Source of the DNA: Dehalobacter restrictus DSM 9455
GTDB taxonomy: Bacteria; Bacillota; Desulfitobacteriia; Desulfitobacteriales; Syntrophobotulaceae
Reading direction: 5' to 3'
DNA: 64,000 bases
NCBI RefSeq assembly: GCF_000512895.1
Contig: NZ_CP007033.1
Location: forward strand, 1,475,001-1,539,000
Within the stretch, counting starts at the first letter, position 1; every line of letters starts with the position of its first letter. Made by a program: the position numbers and the translations under genes. The notes beneath the pieces were generated by a model. It was given only the letters and a program-made list of their open reading frames with translations, was not told where the DNA came from and did not search any database. Below are positions 8,660-18,133 of the stretch, in pieces.

Positions 8660-10210
8660 ATGATGGCCATGTCTTATATATCAATGATTGTCGCGTATAC
8701 TTTTGTCTTATTTGGTCTCTACATTTTAAAATTGAATCATAAGGAAACCTTAAACAGATTGTCAGCCTCTCTGAATTTCTGTTTTGCATACTGGTCGTTC
8801 ATTTATTCATTCCTTTATCTAGCCCCAAGTCCCGAGAGTGCTTTATTCTGGCATCGGATCGCGGCTATTGGTTGGGTGATGTTCTGTCCGCTGGCTACTC
8901 ACTTTTTCCTGGTTCTATCGGAAAAAACAAAAAATATTCATGGTATCCACTGGTATATCCCCTTGTATGGCCTGCCGACAATTTTACTGTTAAAAACACT
9001 GTTGACAAATGAATCGCTGGTGGCGAAAGTCTTTGTTCAGAGTACAAGTGGCCTGGGCTGGACGTATGAACTCAATACGGGCTCAGTCTGGTTCTGGCTG
9101 TATTGGCTTATGCTTGTCGTTTACATCGGAGTTTCACTTTTTTTCACCTTAAGATGGGGCAAAAACAGTCAAAGACCGAGGTTCATTAAACAAGCCAAAA
9201 GTATTTCGATTCTGGCGGGCGTCATGATGCTGATCGGGATCGGCACTGATTTTATCCTCCCTTTGATCACTCCGTTTATTCCGCCTTTATTTCATTTTTT
9301 CTCGATCTTCTGGGGATTTGGCGGCATCTTTATGATCAGAAGGTATAAACTGATGGATGTGAATATAGCGGTGACTCCAGACATTATTTTGGAAACAGTG
9401 ATGGATCCGATCGTTCTGCTTGATAATAAAGGAATTATCCGTAAATGCAACCAGGCCACATTTGACCTGCTGAAATATGATGCCAGTGAAATGCTCGGCC
9501 GGAGATTCTCAGATTTTTTTAAAGCCCAAAAGTATAACCTGCAAAGAACAGATTTTTTGTTCAAAAACAAGTTTTTGCGCAATATTGAGTTTGATATGGT
9601 TGATTCGACGGGTAAAGTTATCAGCATTATAGCATCATTCTCTGTGGCCGAAACCGAGCTTGACGGAATTGTCGGCGTTGTTGGCAATCTTCATGATATT
9701 ACAGGATACAAAGCTATGTCCAAAGAACTGGAAAAGATGGCCAATTACGATAAACTGACCAATCTTCCGAACCGCAGGATGTTCTACAATAAATTGGAGA
9801 AGGCCATTGAGAAATACCATAAGCATGATCAGCAATTTGCGTTGGTATTTATTGATTTAGATGGGTTTAAGGTCATTAATGATACCTTTGGCCACGACAT
9901 CGGTGACCAAATGCTGATGAAGGTTTCGTCGCTCCTGGCCGGGGTGGTCAGACGGCAGGATGTGATAGCGCGTCTGGGCGGCGATGAATTTGTTCTATTG
10001 TTTTCCAGATTGCAGGATATGACAGAGCTTGACGGAATTATGCAGAGAATGCAGGAAAAACTTGTCAAACCCATCATGATAAACAATAAGATTTGCAGGG
10101 TTGGAATGTCGTTTGGGATTAGTATATGTCCGGAGGATGGAATGACCCCTGACGAACTTTTGAAAACAGCTGATCTACGCATGTATCGGGAGAAAAAATA
10201 TTCAAGTTAA
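8660..10210 (+). CDS. Membrane diguanylate cyclase with PAS domain
   Basis: About 516 residues. The N-terminus has seven to eight membrane helices resembling the 7TM sensor region seen before histidine kinases (about residues 1-230). A PAS domain follows (DPIVLLDNKGIIRKCNQATF, about 250-350) and then a GGDEF domain (about 355-516) with the intact active site RLGGDEFVLLF. It should make c-di-GMP from GTP in response to an unknown membrane or PAS signal. No RxxD product-inhibition site is evident just before the GGDEF motif. ATG 8660 is favoured because AGGTGAG lies five bases upstream; a GTG at 8639 would add seven residues. The 3' end overlaps the convergent NYN gene by four bases. Confidence 0.9.
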   Translation: MMAMSYISMIVAYTFVLFGLYILKLNHKETLNRLSASLNFCFAYWSFIYSFLYLAPSPESALFWHRIAAIGWVMFCPLATHFFLVLSEKTKNIHGIHWYIPLYGLPTILLLKTLLTNESLVAKVFVQSTSGLGWTYELNTGSVWFWLYWLMLVVYIGVSLFFTLRWGKNSQRPRFIKQAKSISILAGVMMLIGIGTDFILPLITPFIPPLFHFFSIFWGFGGIFMIRRYKLMDVNIAVTPDIILETVMDPIVLLDNKGIIRKCNQATFDLLKYDASEMLGRRFSDFFKAQKYNLQRTDFLFKNKFLRNIEFDMVDSTGKVISIIASFSVAETELDGIVGVVGNLHDITGYKAMSKELEKMANYDKLTNLPNRRMFYNKLEKAIEKYHKHDQQFALVFIDLDGFKVINDTFGHDIGDQMLMKVSSLLAGVVRRQDVIARLGGDEFVLLFSRLQDMTELDGIMQRMQEKLVKPIMINNKICRVGMSFGISICPEDGMTPDELLKTADLRMYREKKYSS

Positions 10211-11067
10211 CGTTTGATGGACTTCATGCGGGAGCGGACATTCGGTTTAACGCGATAGTCTTCAGGAGACACGATTGCTTCGGGCGTTCGTGTTTTTTTA
10301 TTGCCTGTTTCAGCCTCAGCTTTGTTACGGATATATTTATGGCTGATGTTGGGATTGCTGGTTCTGCGGGATTGAATCTCAAATTGTTTTAAGGAAGCAA
10401 TCAGCGGTGTCAGCTTAACGTGGCCGTAGTTTCTGGTATCAAAATCAGGATAGCGCTTATTCAGCTTGATGCCGACTTCACCTAAAAATGCCCAGCCATC
10501 TTCATCGGAACTTTCAGTGACGATAATTTTGATTGCTTCAATAAGTTCATCAATGCTGGCCATTCCTTCCTGAGGTGTCCCCTGCACCCGCGTTTTAACC
10601 TGTTCGTTTGTCTCATAGGGACTTGCCGGAATGACACCTAGAACCTCAAGGTATTTGAACTTTTCACAGGCAGCGATAAACGGCTGCGGCGTTTTCTTCT
10701 CGCCCATACCCATTACATACATGCCGGCTTCCCTGAGTCTGGAGGCTAGTTTGGTAAAATCACTGTCGCTGGAGACGATGCAAAAGCCATCAACGCTTTT
10801 GGAATATAAAATGTCCATCGCATCAATGATCAAGGCAGCGTCGGTAGCATTCTTTCCTGTTGTGTAGCTGTATTGCTGTATCGGTGTGATCGAATAGTTT
10901 AGAAGCACTGTTTTCCAGGATGCGAGGTTCGGCTTTGTCCAGTCTCCGTAGATCCGTTTATAGGTTGGGGTGCCATGATTCGCAATTTCATCGAAGATGT
11001 ATTTGATATATTTTTCTGAGACATTGTCTGCGTCAATTAGCACGGCAATCTTTTTATCATTTTCCAT
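10207..11067 (-). CDS. NYN-domain / OST-HTH (LOTUS) protein
   Basis: About 286 residues. The N-terminal NYN (PIN-like, DUF88) domain carries the acidic residues of this RNase fold: VLIDADNVSEKY, DAALIIDAMD and FCIVSSDSDFTKLA. The C-terminal part (about residues 165-245) fits an OST-HTH/LOTUS domain (SDEDGWAFLGEVGIKLNKRY), which binds RNA in related proteins, followed by a basic tail. A role in RNA processing or decay is inferred from the fold. The start at ATG 11067 is set by AGGAG seven bases upstream. Confidence 0.8.
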   Translation of the reverse strand: MENDKKIAVLIDADNVSEKYIKYIFDEIANHGTPTYKRIYGDWTKPNLASWKTVLLNYSITPIQQYSYTTGKNATDAALIIDAMDILYSKSVDGFCIVSSDSDFTKLASRLREAGMYVMGMGEKKTPQPFIAACEKFKYLEVLGVIPASPYETNEQVKTRVQGTPQEGMASIDELIEAIKIIVTESSDEDGWAFLGEVGIKLNKRYPDFDTRNYGHVKLTPLIASLKQFEIQSRRTSNPNISHKYIRNKAEAETGNKKTRTPEAIVSPEDYRVKPNVRSRMKSIKR

Positions 11068-11098
11068 ATGCATTCTCCTATTCTTTCCTTTTTATTTA

Positions 11099-13165
11099 TT
11101 AATCTTTGTTCTGTTTATTCAGAGCCTCTTTAAGCAAATCACCAAGATTACTGCCAATATTTTGATGGTCACTGTATTGGGCAATCAGTTTTTGGTTAAC
11201 CTGGCTTGCTCTCTTGGAACTGGTAAAGCCGGTGTCCCGTTCTTTTTCCGGCTGACGGTGGCCGCAGGCCCGGTCCTGACAAACCAGCATTTTGCCGCGT
11301 TTACCGTTGACCAGCAGCATGTATTTTTTGCAGACCGGACACCTGGTTTTCGTCATATTGTCAGCATGGTATGTGGCGCTGTCCGAGGCGACACTGTGAA
11401 CCAGTTCACTGGCTTTAGTCCTGATCCCTTTAATGAATTCAGTCTTGCTTCCGTTCCCTTTAGCAATGTCTGTTAAAGCTTGTTCCCACTGGGCAGTCAG
11501 CTCAGGACTCCGAAGCTCAGGAGCCACAAGGCTGATCAGCTGACGGCCTTTGGATGTAGGCACCAATTCTTTCCCGCTGCGTTCAATATAACTGGTATGC
11601 AGCAGTTTTTCAATAATTTCCGCTCTTGTAGCCGGAGTACCGAGACCGCTCCCCTTCATCGTTTCCCGGAGCTCCTCATCTTCAATGAATTTCCCCGGAT
11701 TTTCCATTGCAGTGAGTAGGGTGGCTTCTGTATAGCGTGCCGGTGGTTTCGTCTTCCCTTTTTGGGGCTTCAGGTTTTTTAGCATCCGTTCCTCGCTCTG
11801 CTCCAGTTTCCCGAGCGTTTGTTCAGGCAAAGCATCCTCCCTGCTTTCTTCTGATTCCGTCTGATGGGAAGTGATAGAGCGCCAGCCCTGGTCTTTCATC
11901 ACTTTTCCCGTTGCATAAAACATTTCGCCATTAATACCGGCAATAACCGTCAGTTGGTCATAGCGGTACGGCGGAGAGAGGACGGCCAGAAAACGTCGTA
12001 CGATCAGGTCATACAAAGATTTTTCATCATGGGTCAGATCCCCGAGCTTCAAAGGCTGCTCAGTCGGAATAATCGCATGATGATCCGTTACTTTACTGTC
12101 GTCCACCAGTCGTTTCGTCGGCTTGTAAGGCTGTGCCAACAGCTTTTTGGCCGTTTCGGCATAAGGCCCTGCAGCCAGACCTTTGAGCCTGGACGGCAGA
12201 GTCGGTACAATATCGGCGGAGAGATAGCGCGAATCTGTACGCGGGTAGGTAACCAGTTTATGCCGTTCGTATAAATTCTGCAGCGTACTGGAAGTTTTCT
12301 GGGCGGAAAAGCTTAGTTTGCGATTCGCATCACGCTGCAGTTCAGTAAGGTCATAAGCCAGTGGGGCTGGTTCGCTTTTACTCTCGCGCTTGACCTGCAT
12401 AATTCTTGCAGATTGCTTCTCCAGCTTGCCCAGCAGGGCTTCAACCTGCTGGTAATCATAAATCCGGCTGCCGTCTTTGCCACGCCAGTCAGCAAAAAAG
12501 TCGCCGAAGTCCGCTCGGATTGTCCAGTAATCAACGGGAACAAACTTTCTGATCTCATCCTCCCGCTGAACGATCATGGCAAGTGTTGGGGTCTGTACTC
12601 TTCCTGAATTCAGCTGGGCATTATACTTACAGGTTAAAGCCCTGGTCACATTCAGGCCGATCAGCCAATCCGCTTCGGCTCTGCAAACAGCGGCATCGTA
12701 AAGATCATTATATTCGGGTCCGGGCTTTAATCTCGCGAAGCCTTCCAGGATGGCGGCATCGGTCTGGGAAGAAATCCAGAGACGTTTGAAAGGTTTCTTC
12801 CAGTTGCTCAGTCTCATGATCCAGCGCGCGACCAGTTCGCCCTCTCGTCCGGCATCGGTGGCTATAATTAGTTCGTTGATATCGTTTCGTTTCATCAGTT
12901 TGCTTACCGTCTGATATTGCTGGGAAGTCTGACGGATCACCTTGAGCTTTAACTGTTCCGGAAGCATTGGCAGATCTTCCATTCGCCATTCTTTATATTT
13001 CTGGTCATAATCCTCCGGTTCTGCTAACGTGACCAGGTGTCCCAAAGCCCAAGTAACGACGTATTGTGGCCCTTCGATAAAACCCTTGTTTTTGATATTG
13101 CATTTAAGAACCCGGGCAATTTCCCGGGCCACACTCGGCTTTTCAGCCAGAACCAACGATTTCAT
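11099..13165 (-). CDS. topB: DNA topoisomerase III (first copy)
   Basis: Type IA topoisomerase of 688 residues: a TOPRIM domain (VLAEKPSVAREIARVL; TDAGREGELVARW), the DNA-binding arch, the motif SGRVQTPTL, and the catalytic tyrosine in TYPRTDSRYL. The C-terminus has a zinc-ribbon-like segment (CPVCKKYM ... CQDRACGH). It relaxes negative supercoils and decatenates DNA through single-strand passage. GGAGGAATATGC precedes the ATG. A second, divergent paralogue lies 78 bases upstream on the same strand, so the two are probably cotranscribed. Confidence 0.93.
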   Translation of the reverse strand: MKSLVLAEKPSVAREIARVLKCNIKNKGFIEGPQYVVTWALGHLVTLAEPEDYDQKYKEWRMEDLPMLPEQLKLKVIRQTSQQYQTVSKLMKRNDINELIIATDAGREGELVARWIMRLSNWKKPFKRLWISSQTDAAILEGFARLKPGPEYNDLYDAAVCRAEADWLIGLNVTRALTCKYNAQLNSGRVQTPTLAMIVQREDEIRKFVPVDYWTIRADFGDFFADWRGKDGSRIYDYQQVEALLGKLEKQSARIMQVKRESKSEPAPLAYDLTELQRDANRKLSFSAQKTSSTLQNLYERHKLVTYPRTDSRYLSADIVPTLPSRLKGLAAGPYAETAKKLLAQPYKPTKRLVDDSKVTDHHAIIPTEQPLKLGDLTHDEKSLYDLIVRRFLAVLSPPYRYDQLTVIAGINGEMFYATGKVMKDQGWRSITSHQTESEESREDALPEQTLGKLEQSEERMLKNLKPQKGKTKPPARYTEATLLTAMENPGKFIEDEELRETMKGSGLGTPATRAEIIEKLLHTSYIERSGKELVPTSKGRQLISLVAPELRSPELTAQWEQALTDIAKGNGSKTEFIKGIRTKASELVHSVASDSATYHADNMTKTRCPVCKKYMLLVNGKRGKMLVCQDRACGHRQPEKERDTGFTSSKRASQVNQKLIAQYSDHQNIGSNLGDLLKEALNKQNKD

Positions 13166-13243
13166 GCATATTCCTCCGGTTTAAGATCCTATGTATCATT
13201 ATAGCATAATTGTATAAGGATTTTTTTATAAAGAAACGGCCTG

Positions 13244-15622
13244 TCAATCATGATTAAACGCGAATTTAAGTTTTCCATTAGCGGCATCCTCCCAGACCAG
13301 ACAGGCGTTGAAAGATTTCCCGCTTTTGGATTTGAATCCTTTGATCAAGGGTGTTTTACCTTTCTTCAGCAGGCTTTTCATCTGGGCCTGGCTAAGTGTC
13401 TTACCGCAAATCGGTGTTTTCCAGACCACAAATCCACAGCCGCTTTTCCAGTTGGAGCAGCCGTAACCTTTATTGCCTTCAATGACACCTTCCCCGCACC
13501 GCGGACAGGGCCCCAGTTTTTCAGGTCCGCTTTCCCGGGCTGCCGAAGAACCATTTTCTTCTTTGGCGCCCTTTGTTTTTTTAGCCGACTTGTCTGTTTG
13601 ATCTGATTGATCTTCCGAAGATGTGTGAACTTTCTTGGAAGATTTCGCAGATTCGGCAGATCTGGCTGACCTGGCCGGAGCCTGGGCCAACGGCGTTTTG
13701 CCATATTTTTGTTCATAGGCCCGAAGTTCATTAATGATTCGTATCACCGCTTCTTCGACCTCAGACATGTATTTTTCCAGCGCCAGTTCGCCTTTTTCAA
13801 CCTGCGCCAGGTCATATTCCAGCTGACCGGTCATTTCAGCGCTGATCAGCAGGGCGGCATGCGGAAGCCTGTTTTGAATTAATGAAATCAGCTGGGTTCC
13901 CTTTTCTGTCGGCCGCAGCGTTTTTTGCTCCTGTCTGATATAGCCACGCTGAAGCAGATTTTCAATGATCGCAGGCCGGGTAGCCACTGTCCCGAGGCCC
14001 TTCCCTTTCAGCTGCTGGCGCAGAACATCGTCTTCAATTTGTTTGCCCGCACTCTCCATCGCTTTAAGCAGGTCTCCCTGGGTAAAACGTTTCGGGGGTT
14101 TGGTACTCTTTTCGTCGATCCGGACTTCGGTCGTCTGAACAGAGTCACCCTGACTGACCGCCGGAAGTTCTGTGTTCTCTTCTTGCTGGTTCTCGCGATT
14201 CTTATTTTTTCTCCTGGTCTTTCCTGTTGTTCCGCTGCTTTCAGCCTGAGGATCCTGAGCGTCTTCGAAATCATAGACCATTTTCCAGCCTGAGCTGAGC
14301 AGAATCCTGCCTTTGGAGCGAAAATGTTCCTGGGCCGCTTCCGTAACGATTTCCGTCTGCTGATACCAGGCAGGAGGAAACCAGACAGCCAGAAAACGCC
14401 GTGCGATCAGGTCAAAAAGTTGACGTTCGGCTTCCGGCAGCTTATTCAAATGAACAGTTTCTGTCGTTGGAATGATCGCATGGTGAGCCGTAATTGTGTT
14501 GATGACCCGTTTGTTTTGAGGCACACTATAGGTCATTGCTTCATCTACATTTTCCTGATAAGGCTCCTGACGCAGGGCTTTCAAATGGGCTGGCAGCTTT
14601 GGAATCATATCCGCGGGTAAATAAGCACAATCCGTACGTGGGTAGGTAATGGCCTTTTTATCATAAAGAGACTGGGCTAGTTCCAGGACCTTTTCGGCAC
14701 TAAATCCGAATCGTCTGGAAGCTGTGACAGTCAGGCTTGTCAAATCGAAAAGCAAGGGCGGAGCTTCGGAAACCTTTTTTTGTTCAGCCCGGATGATTTT
14801 CCCTGGCTGCCCCTGTGTTCTCGCAGCAATGTGTTCGGCAGTTTCCCTGTCGGTCAGGCGTCTGTTTTCCTGAGCCGGATCAAACCAGCGTCCGGTGTAT
14901 TGTCCCTGCTCCGCAGAGAAGGCTGCACTGATTTCAAAATAGGTTTCAGCAACAAATTGCTCAATTTCCCACTCTCTGCGGACAATCAGCGCCAATGTCG
15001 GGGTTTGTACTCTGCCGATGGAAACCACATTCGGCTTTTTGCGGACTGTATCGAAGCTGCCAAATAAAGAGGTGAAGCCTTCGGTCAGATTCATCCCAAA
15101 GTCCCAGTCCGCAAAGGCTCTGCCGTTGCCTGCGGCTGACAGACCTTCCACGGCCTGACCCGGTCTTAACTGATTCATGCCTTCCAAGATAGCCTCTCGC
15201 GTCAGCGAAGAAATCCAGAGCCGGGAGAGCGGTTTTGTACATCCCACCAAATCCCAGACTTCCTGAAAGAGAAGCTGCCCTTCCCTGTCGGCGTCCGTTC
15301 CGCAAATAACCTGTGTGATTTCAGAAGATTTCAGCCATTTTTGTAAAACTTGAAATTGTTGGCGCGTTTGGGATTTGATTGTACGCCGAAACGAATCGAC
15401 AGCTGGCAGAACGGGCAGACGTTTCAGACTCCAGCGTTTCCCGACGTGTTCCAGATCCATATAGCCTTCCGGCCTTTCCAGCTCCAGAAGATGACCGATA
15501 CACCAGGTTATCACATACTGGTCATTTTCGAGCCAGCCTTGTCCTTTACCTTTTACCCCCAGGGCTGCAGCATATTCCCGGGCCTGAGCCGGTTTTTCAG
15601 CAATAATCAGTATTCTTTCCAT
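13244..15622 (-). CDS. DNA topoisomerase III-like protein (second copy)
   Basis: A 792-residue type IA topoisomerase, a divergent paralogue of its downstream neighbour. TOPRIM residues (IIAEKPAQAREYA; GTDADREGQLLF), SIGRVQTPTLALIV and the catalytic tyrosine in TYPRTDCAYL are all present, so it should be active. It has an insertion rich in charged residues near 465-495, a low-complexity Lys/Ser/Ala linker (about 650-695), then a zinc ribbon (CPRCGEGVI ... CSNWKSGCGF) and a small C-terminal topoisomerase-associated domain. Tandem topB genes suggest specialised roles for the two enzymes; which process each serves cannot be told from the window. Confidence 0.9.
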   Translation of the reverse strand: MERILIIAEKPAQAREYAAALGVKGKGQGWLENDQYVITWCIGHLLELERPEGYMDLEHVGKRWSLKRLPVLPAVDSFRRTIKSQTRQQFQVLQKWLKSSEITQVICGTDADREGQLLFQEVWDLVGCTKPLSRLWISSLTREAILEGMNQLRPGQAVEGLSAAGNGRAFADWDFGMNLTEGFTSLFGSFDTVRKKPNVVSIGRVQTPTLALIVRREWEIEQFVAETYFEISAAFSAEQGQYTGRWFDPAQENRRLTDRETAEHIAARTQGQPGKIIRAEQKKVSEAPPLLFDLTSLTVTASRRFGFSAEKVLELAQSLYDKKAITYPRTDCAYLPADMIPKLPAHLKALRQEPYQENVDEAMTYSVPQNKRVINTITAHHAIIPTTETVHLNKLPEAERQLFDLIARRFLAVWFPPAWYQQTEIVTEAAQEHFRSKGRILLSSGWKMVYDFEDAQDPQAESSGTTGKTRRKNKNRENQQEENTELPAVSQGDSVQTTEVRIDEKSTKPPKRFTQGDLLKAMESAGKQIEDDVLRQQLKGKGLGTVATRPAIIENLLQRGYIRQEQKTLRPTEKGTQLISLIQNRLPHAALLISAEMTGQLEYDLAQVEKGELALEKYMSEVEEAVIRIINELRAYEQKYGKTPLAQAPARSARSAESAKSSKKVHTSSEDQSDQTDKSAKKTKGAKEENGSSAARESGPEKLGPCPRCGEGVIEGNKGYGCSNWKSGCGFVVWKTPICGKTLSQAQMKSLLKKGKTPLIKGFKSKSGKSFNACLVWEDAANGKLKFAFNHD

Positions 15623-15866
15623 AGGATCTTCTTTCCATATAATTTTTTTTGCATGTGAATCTTACAGACATCAAGTACCATGTTAGCTCTAAAATGCATG
15701 TAACATTGAAAAAAAGTTTAGCTTAATTTTCCATAATACTCAGTATAGCATAAAATTAACCGGTACTTTGAGATAAAGAATGTCAACTTTTCTGTTGAAA
15801 GCTGAAACTTTTTATTATTTCATGTGTATTAATAAGTGTGAATATGAAAAGGGATGGTCAGGTGCT

Positions 15867-16597
15867 ATGTTCTTGTTAACAATCCTTGGCTATATGTTGC
15901 TGGGTCTCGTGATGATTCTGGCAGCTATGATCTTTATACCTTACCATTATCAGGCTGCTGCAGAGAATCTTGGCCATTCTCAAATGAAGGGGTCCGTTTC
16001 CTGGCTCTTTGGCGGAATCAGGATGGAGTTTGTCAAATATCCTAAACGTAAGGCTGAAACGACGTTGATGATTCTGGGTCTGACTAAAAAATTCCAGGAA
16101 CGGCCAGACTCTAAGAAAGAAGATCAACAGAAGTCCGGAACAGCGTCCAAGAACAATGCCAAAAAAGATCTGCACGCTGATTCTGTGAAAGACTTAATAT
16201 CTTCCAAAAAAAACATCAAAATGAATTTGGTATTCGTCAATTCCTGCGGACCGATGTTTTGAAAAAAATCCTGGCATCCCTGAGGAAAATCGCCAGGCAT
16301 ATCCTGCCGGATCAGCTGATCGTAAACGTCAAAATAGGCTTTTCTGATCCAATGTATACCGGTTTCCTGTTGGTACTGCTGACTCAGGGATACCTTTGGT
16401 ATGACAGATTTGATATTGCTGTCGAACTTGTATTTGGTCAGGAAATGCTGGAAGGAAGGTTTTTCATTGGCGGAAGGATCTGGCTGCCCTATCTGCTCTC
16501 TGTAATCATCGGGCTTCTGGTCACGAAACCAATTCGCAATATCATGTTAACGAACTTAAAAATCAAATTTAAAGGAGGATCCCCCTATGTCGGATAG
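15867..16597 (+). CDS. YtfI-like DUF2953 protein, frame changed by -1 at an A-tract
   Basis: The first part (MFLLTILGYMLLGLVMIL, then a Lys/Ser-rich stretch) ends at a TGA at 16260-16262. The second part, in the -1 frame, continues the family sequence without a gap: FLRTDVLKKILASL, ARHILPDQL, IGFSDPMYTG, a membrane segment and a C-terminal membrane helix. The join fits at the 8-A run at 16206-16213, where frame 0 reads TCC AAA AAA AAC. The gene overlaps ytfJ by 11 bases, the same neighbour as in Bacillus (ytfI-ytfJ). The full-length product would have about 243 residues. It is either an inactivated gene, a sequencing indel, or a product made by slippage. ATG 15867 is the likely start. Confidence 0.7.
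16208..16214 (+). other. Slippery heptamer A AAA AAC at the frame change
   Basis: In the upstream reading frame the heptamer is phased as X XXY YYZ, the arrangement that allows -1 ribosomal slippage, and it sits inside an eight-A homopolymer that could also cause transcriptional slippage. A -1 move gives exactly the frame of the downstream half of the DUF2953 gene. Confidence 0.5.
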
Positions 16598-16952
16598 TTT
16601 TAACATTGGCGAAAATATCACCAACATCTTTGAAAAACTGGAAAGCTTTCTGAAGACCAAGACCGTCGTCGGCGAACCTATGCAGGTCGGAGAAATCATT
16701 CTTGTTCCATTCATCGATTTTACATTTGGTCTGGGTACGAGCGGCGGAAGCGGCATTGAACAGAAAAACAACCAAGGCTTGGGTGGCGGTGCCTGTAGTG
16801 GCGGCCGTATTTCGCCAACAGCAGTTCTGGTTATCAGAGGCGATCAGGTCGAACTGCTGCCAATTGAAAAATCAGGAGGGCTCGAAAAACTAATCGATAT
16901 GGTTCCCGAGATCGTGAATAAAGTCAAAGATCAAAAATGCAGTGAAGAATAA
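16587..16952 (+). CDS. ytfJ: Sporulation protein YtfJ (GerW family)
   Basis: A 121-residue GerW-family protein with the central signature FTFGLGTSGGSG, GLGGGACSGGRISPTAVLVI and a C-terminal helix. In Bacillus the family is made in the forespore and is needed for normal germination. This supports a spore-forming host. AAAGGAGGATC precedes the ATG, and the start overlaps the end of the DUF2953 gene, indicating translational coupling. A strong terminator follows. Confidence 0.93.
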   Translation: MSDSFNIGENITNIFEKLESFLKTKTVVGEPMQVGEIILVPFIDFTFGLGTSGGSGIEQKNNQGLGGGACSGGRISPTAVLVIRGDQVELLPIEKSGGLEKLIDMVPEIVNKVKDQKCSEE

Positions 16953-16970
16953 ATCATATGTCTAATATTT

Positions 16971-17015
16971 AGTGGTGCTTCCCGGCGGACGAAAAGTTCA
17001 CCAGGAAGCACCACT
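16971..17015. terminator. Bidirectional terminator between ytfJ and cheV
   Basis: AGTGGTGCTTCC pairs perfectly with GGAAGCACCACT across a 21-base loop, between two convergent genes. Confidence 0.75.
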
Positions 17016-17086
17016 TCTAATTTAAATCATGCGTGTTCATTCTATTAATGGAATGTAATCATTCCGTAGACATGCATCTTTTGTTG

Positions 17087-17992
17087 TTAAGAAAGCAGTA
17101 TTTTATCAACTAACACGATCAATTGTTCGATTTCTGGCTTCGTGATTTGGGCATAGGCGCCGAGCGACTGCCCTTTCCTTTTTAGCTCTTCACTGATCAT
17201 CGAGGAGAAGATAATGACGGGCAGCTCTTTAAGTTTGTCATCCTCTTTTATTTTTTTGATCAGATGATGACCATCCATTTGGGGCATTTCAATGTCTGTA
17301 ATGACCAGCTGCACTTTATCCTCGATCGAACTGCCGTCAGCAATCATTTTGTTCAGACTATCCCATGCTTCCAGACCATTATCGTTGGGAATCACATGAT
17401 AACCTGCAGCGCTAAGTGTTCTGATTAGTAGTTCCCGAAGAACGCGGGAATCCTCTGCGATTAATATTGTTTTTGTCTTTCTGAGGCCGTCCATTTCTTC
17501 AGCTACCGCGGGTATCGTTGATAATCTTTTGTTCATGGTCGGATCAATCTCAGAAATAATCTTTTCGAAATCGATCAGAACGATGATTTTTTCTTCCAGC
17601 TTAACGACACCGACTGCAAAGTCCGAACCGGCAATATCCGACAAAGGTTCCATCTGGGTCCAGGATACGCGGTAGATCCTCGTGACTTCATCAACTCTGA
17701 AGCTGATCATTTCACCATTGATTTCACAAACAATGATCTGCTGGTTATCTGTGACCTGCTTAACGCCGGTTAGGCATCGCGTCAGATCAACAAGCGGAAT
17801 GATCTTATTCCGTAAAGTAAATAGTCCCTCTATATATGGATGTGAACCTACCAGGTGTGTCACCTTGACATTGTTGATAATTTCCCTTACTTTGGCGACG
17901 TTAATCCCATAGAATTTCCCGTCTACGGTAAACTCGATAATTTCAAACTCATTGGTTCCGGATTCCAGCAAAATTCCTTTATCATCCTGCAT
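17087..17992 (-). CDS. cheV: Chemotaxis protein CheV
   Basis: A 301-residue CheW-receiver fusion. The CheW domain (about residues 15-160) contains FYGINVAKVREII and LRNKIIPLVDL. The receiver domain (about 173-300) has the acidic pocket (LIAEDSRVLREL), the phosphoacceptor Asp in VITDIEMPQMDG and the conserved Lys in TKPEI. CheV couples CheA to receptors and takes part in adaptation by phosphorylation. It stands alone, with no other che genes in the window except the motAB pair 10 kb away. GGAGAC precedes the ATG. Confidence 0.93.
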   Translation of the reverse strand: MQDDKGILLESGTNEFEIIEFTVDGKFYGINVAKVREIINNVKVTHLVGSHPYIEGLFTLRNKIIPLVDLTRCLTGVKQVTDNQQIIVCEINGEMISFRVDEVTRIYRVSWTQMEPLSDIAGSDFAVGVVKLEEKIIVLIDFEKIISEIDPTMNKRLSTIPAVAEEMDGLRKTKTILIAEDSRVLRELLIRTLSAAGYHVIPNDNGLEAWDSLNKMIADGSSIEDKVQLVITDIEMPQMDGHHLIKKIKEDDKLKELPVIIFSSMISEELKRKGQSLGAYAQITKPEIEQLIVLVDKILLS

Positions 17993-18133
17993 CGTCTGTC
18001 TCCTCTTCCCTGGAGTATTTATATCTTGTATTTTCGCTAAAGAAGCTCCAAAATCCTTCAGAATTCGTCTTTTCTACAATTAATTATTTCGGTTTATTTC
18101 AATAAATACAGTTTTATTATGACATTTGAGCAT

